From Asterionellopsis glacialis (lineage: Eukaryota > Bacillariophyta > Plagiogrammaphyceae > Rhaphoneidales > Asterionellopsidaceae), in assembly GCA_014885115.2 (NCBI GenBank), contig WKLE02000027.1, forward strand, positions 22,807-40,123: 17,317 bases of DNA. Direction: 5' to 3'. The translations under genes were made by a program, and so were the position numbers. Below, piece after piece: positions 15,556-17,317 of this stretch. Numbering within the stretch: the first letter of the stretch is position 1; each line of letters starts with the position of its first letter. The notes beneath the pieces are model-generated. The model had not been told where the DNA came from and did not search any database. It saw only the letters and a list, made by a program, of their open reading frames with translations.

Positions 15556-17317
15556 TTACTTCTTCTTTTTCTTCTTCTTCTTCTTTTTGGATTTAGTACT
15601 TTCGCCGCCACCGTCATTTTCACCTTCACCACTAGTTGTGGTTGCTTCTGCAGCAGTAGGCTGTTGTTGCTGCGATGATGGTAGTGTTGTGGATGATGTT
15701 GATTCAACAACATACTTTGTAAATGCTCCTAATCCAAGTTGTGATGCATATCGACTACCTAAATCAATACCATCATATTCCAAGGGTATTTCATTTTCAC
15801 GTCCAGGTATAGTTCCTACCAAAGGTTGTTGTTGTTTCATAGTCAAGTCGTAAAGCTTAGATTGATATCCCTTCCATACGTCATGACTATCTAAAAAATG
15901 ATATAAGTATTGATGCGGTCCTAAGGACTGACAACGTAATCGTAATATATTGAAGCATGATAGTAACAACCCACGCAACGACGGTGTTGTATCCATAGCT
16001 CGAATACCACGTGTTACAAATTTACATGTTTGTAATACCAATTTTAATGTTGTTTCGTGATGATCTAAACATATGGACCGAAATAACCGTAAAAACTGAA
16101 CATGATACAAACAGTTTTCAGGATACATAAAGACCCAGTCACATAAGACTGGCCATGGATTTTCAGGTAAGGATGTGGACAATGATGATGAGTCATTGTC
16201 ATCTTCCATCTTTTTGTTGCTGTCATTGTTGTTGTCATTCTTTGCTGATTCGGATGGTTGAGTTGTTTCATCTTGCTGTTGTGGATGTGGTGGTTTACCT
16301 TTCTTCTTTTTCTTTTTCTTGGCCTCTAATAATGCAGCAGGTAACTTCATTTCCATAATAAGATCCAAAGCTACATGGCATGGCAATGCGTTTTTGTTGC
16401 TTGTGGAAGAATCAGCAACATTTTTTTTCTTGTTGCTTTTCTTTTTCTGAATACTAGCTTCTGCTTCTTCATCTTTGCTGATTTCACGATTAGATATAAT
16501 TTCAGCAAGTAACGTTACAATATGAAGTCTCCAGGATGTGAAGGATGGGACATGATGAACTTGCTCTCCTGTCATTGGGACGGTTGCTTTCTCCTCCTTT
16601 GTCGCTGTTGCTGAGGATGTTGGCGACAATGATAAAGCTTGAAGCAAGGTAGGGAGATGATGAATCAAACTTAACTGAATCTTTTCTACCAATTCCCATT
16701 TTTGAAAACTATTTTCTAATTTTTTCTCTTGAAAGTGAGGTACCTTATCATCGCCACCAGTTGTTGGCTGACCTTCCTTGTTGCTTTCAATGTTGCTTAC
16801 GTCACCATCTTCTGTAATATCTTCCATAACATTACCACCACCAAAACCACGAATACGTGATGACCGTCCAGTGACCAATGTAAATATACCCATGAGAGTA
16901 CGTGCAGCCGCTGTTTTACATAAATCATCGTGAAGATCATTTTTTGCGTCTGTGGCAGTACCACTATTACTACCAGCCACAACAGTTTGAACTAATGGTT
17001 CCCACCAATCGCTTTGTGCCAGCCTTGATAATAATTCTTTTTCGCCAACTTCATGATGTTGTTGTTGTGTTTGTGTTTCGTCACCAATACTCACACCATA
17101 TGCATTATCTGGATAGGCTAAACATTCTACAATAGTTAATAATGCTTCACACGCATCTTCGGGTCCTCCTACAATACCGCCTAATGCCGATGTAAGATGA
17201 TTATCATTTCCCTCATTATTATTGCTGTGGTCTTGATAATGATGAACAATACAGGATGCTAATTTAGACATGAAATTCCATTCAATTAATCCACGTACAA
17301 ATTTGCGTCTGGTGCCT
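15556..17317 (-). CDS. SAPS-type PP6/Sit4 phosphatase regulatory subunit, partial
   Basis: The C-terminal 586 residues of a larger protein; the frame is still open at the window edge, so the ATG at 17271 is probably internal. The visible part begins RRKFVRGLIEWNFMSKLASC, matching the SAPS signature in which a conserved 'IEW' precedes a helix (compare IEWLNEQ-L-I-P-L in known members). Helical repeats follow, such as EDACEALLTIVECLAY, SFTSWRLHIVTLLAEII, LPCHVALDLIMEMKLPAALL and, from residue 386, NPWPVLCDWVFMYPENCLYH. SAPS proteins are scaffolds that bind Sit4/PP6 catalytic subunits and steer them in cell-cycle and stress signalling. Low-complexity inserts (a Lys run then Gln/Asn/Asp/Ser, about 345-385) interrupt the helical region. 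The end is Gly/Glu-rich, then ten consecutive lysines before TAA. The assignment rests on remembered family patterns and is good but not certain. Confidence 0.8.
   Translation of the reverse strand, partial: GTRRKFVRGLIEWNFMSKLASCIVHHYQDHSNNNEGNDNHLTSALGGIVGGPEDACEALLTIVECLAYPDNAYGVSIGDETQTQQQHHEVGEKELLSRLAQSDWWEPLVQTVVAGSNSGTATDAKNDLHDDLCKTAAARTLMGIFTLVTGRSSRIRGFGGGNVMEDITEDGDVSNIESNKEGQPTTGGDDKVPHFQEKKLENSFQKWELVEKIQLSLIHHLPTLLQALSLSPTSSATATKEEKATVPMTGEQVHHVPSFTSWRLHIVTLLAEIISNREISKDEEAEASIQKKKSNKKKNVADSSTSNKNALPCHVALDLIMEMKLPAALLEAKKKKKKKGKPPHPQQQDETTQPSESAKNDNNNDSNKKMEDDNDSSSLSTSLPENPWPVLCDWVFMYPENCLYHVQFLRLFRSICLDHHETTLKLVLQTCKFVTRGIRAMDTTPSLRGLLLSCFNILRLRCQSLGPHQYLYHFLDSHDVWKGYQSKLYDLTMKQQQPLVGTIPGRENEIPLEYDGIDLGSRYASQLGLGAFTKYVVESTSSTTLPSSQQQQPTAAEATTTSGEGENDGGGESTKSKKKKKKKKKK

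Noticed and set aside
15488..15853. Plus-strand frame with a poly-Phe run
   Set aside because: It is the antisense shadow of the lysine tail of the SAPS gene.

Overview
The window looks like nuclear DNA of a diatom (stramenopile), probably a pennate one; the genus is not decidable by eye. The evidence is two genes with the diatom-expanded DUF6824 domain, a bestrophin-like channel of the type found in algae, an ASAF-like plastid-targeting signature in one protein, a GT-AG intron in a small gene, and long AT-rich spacers between mostly intronless genes. No virus, phage, transposase, reverse transcriptase, tRNA, rRNA or CRISPR array was recognised.

Layout, left to right. 513-1823 (+) is a bestrophin-like anion channel. 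1824-3720 is mostly noncoding, with a possible frameshifted gene relic near 2463-2746. 3721-4044 (-) is a small twin-CX9C protein of the kind imported into the mitochondrial intermembrane space. 4045-5247 is a repeat-rich spacer containing a 142/136-base tandem duplication and several short palindromes. 5248-6609 (+) is a secreted or plastid-targeted phospholipase A2-like protein. 6610-8301 is a spacer ending in a three-copy repeat. 8302-9108 (+) and 10798-11547 (+) are two DUF6824 paralogues about 1.7 kb apart. 12360-12805 (-) is a two-exon gene for a basic 54-residue protein, found by reading the splice sites directly. 13104-13227 is a GC-rich inverted-repeat element in the divergent spacer before 13778-15232 (+), a protein with a WW-like motif and three ubiquitin-interacting motifs. 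Tail to tail with it, 15556-17317 (-) is the C-terminal part of a SAPS-type PP6/Sit4 phosphatase regulatory subunit, cut by the right edge of the window.

The genes do not form an obvious pathway or operon. This is ordinary eukaryotic gene order with one paralogous pair. The most useful new items are the spliced 54-residue gene, the evenly spaced twin-CX9C protein, the C-terminal motif shared by the two DUF6824 proteins, the atypical N-terminus of the phospholipase, and repeat structures close to gene starts. Nothing read here amounts to a clearly new multi-gene system. Two start codons were moved to the first ATG because the longest open frames begin at GTG or TTG (phospholipase and twin-CX9C genes).
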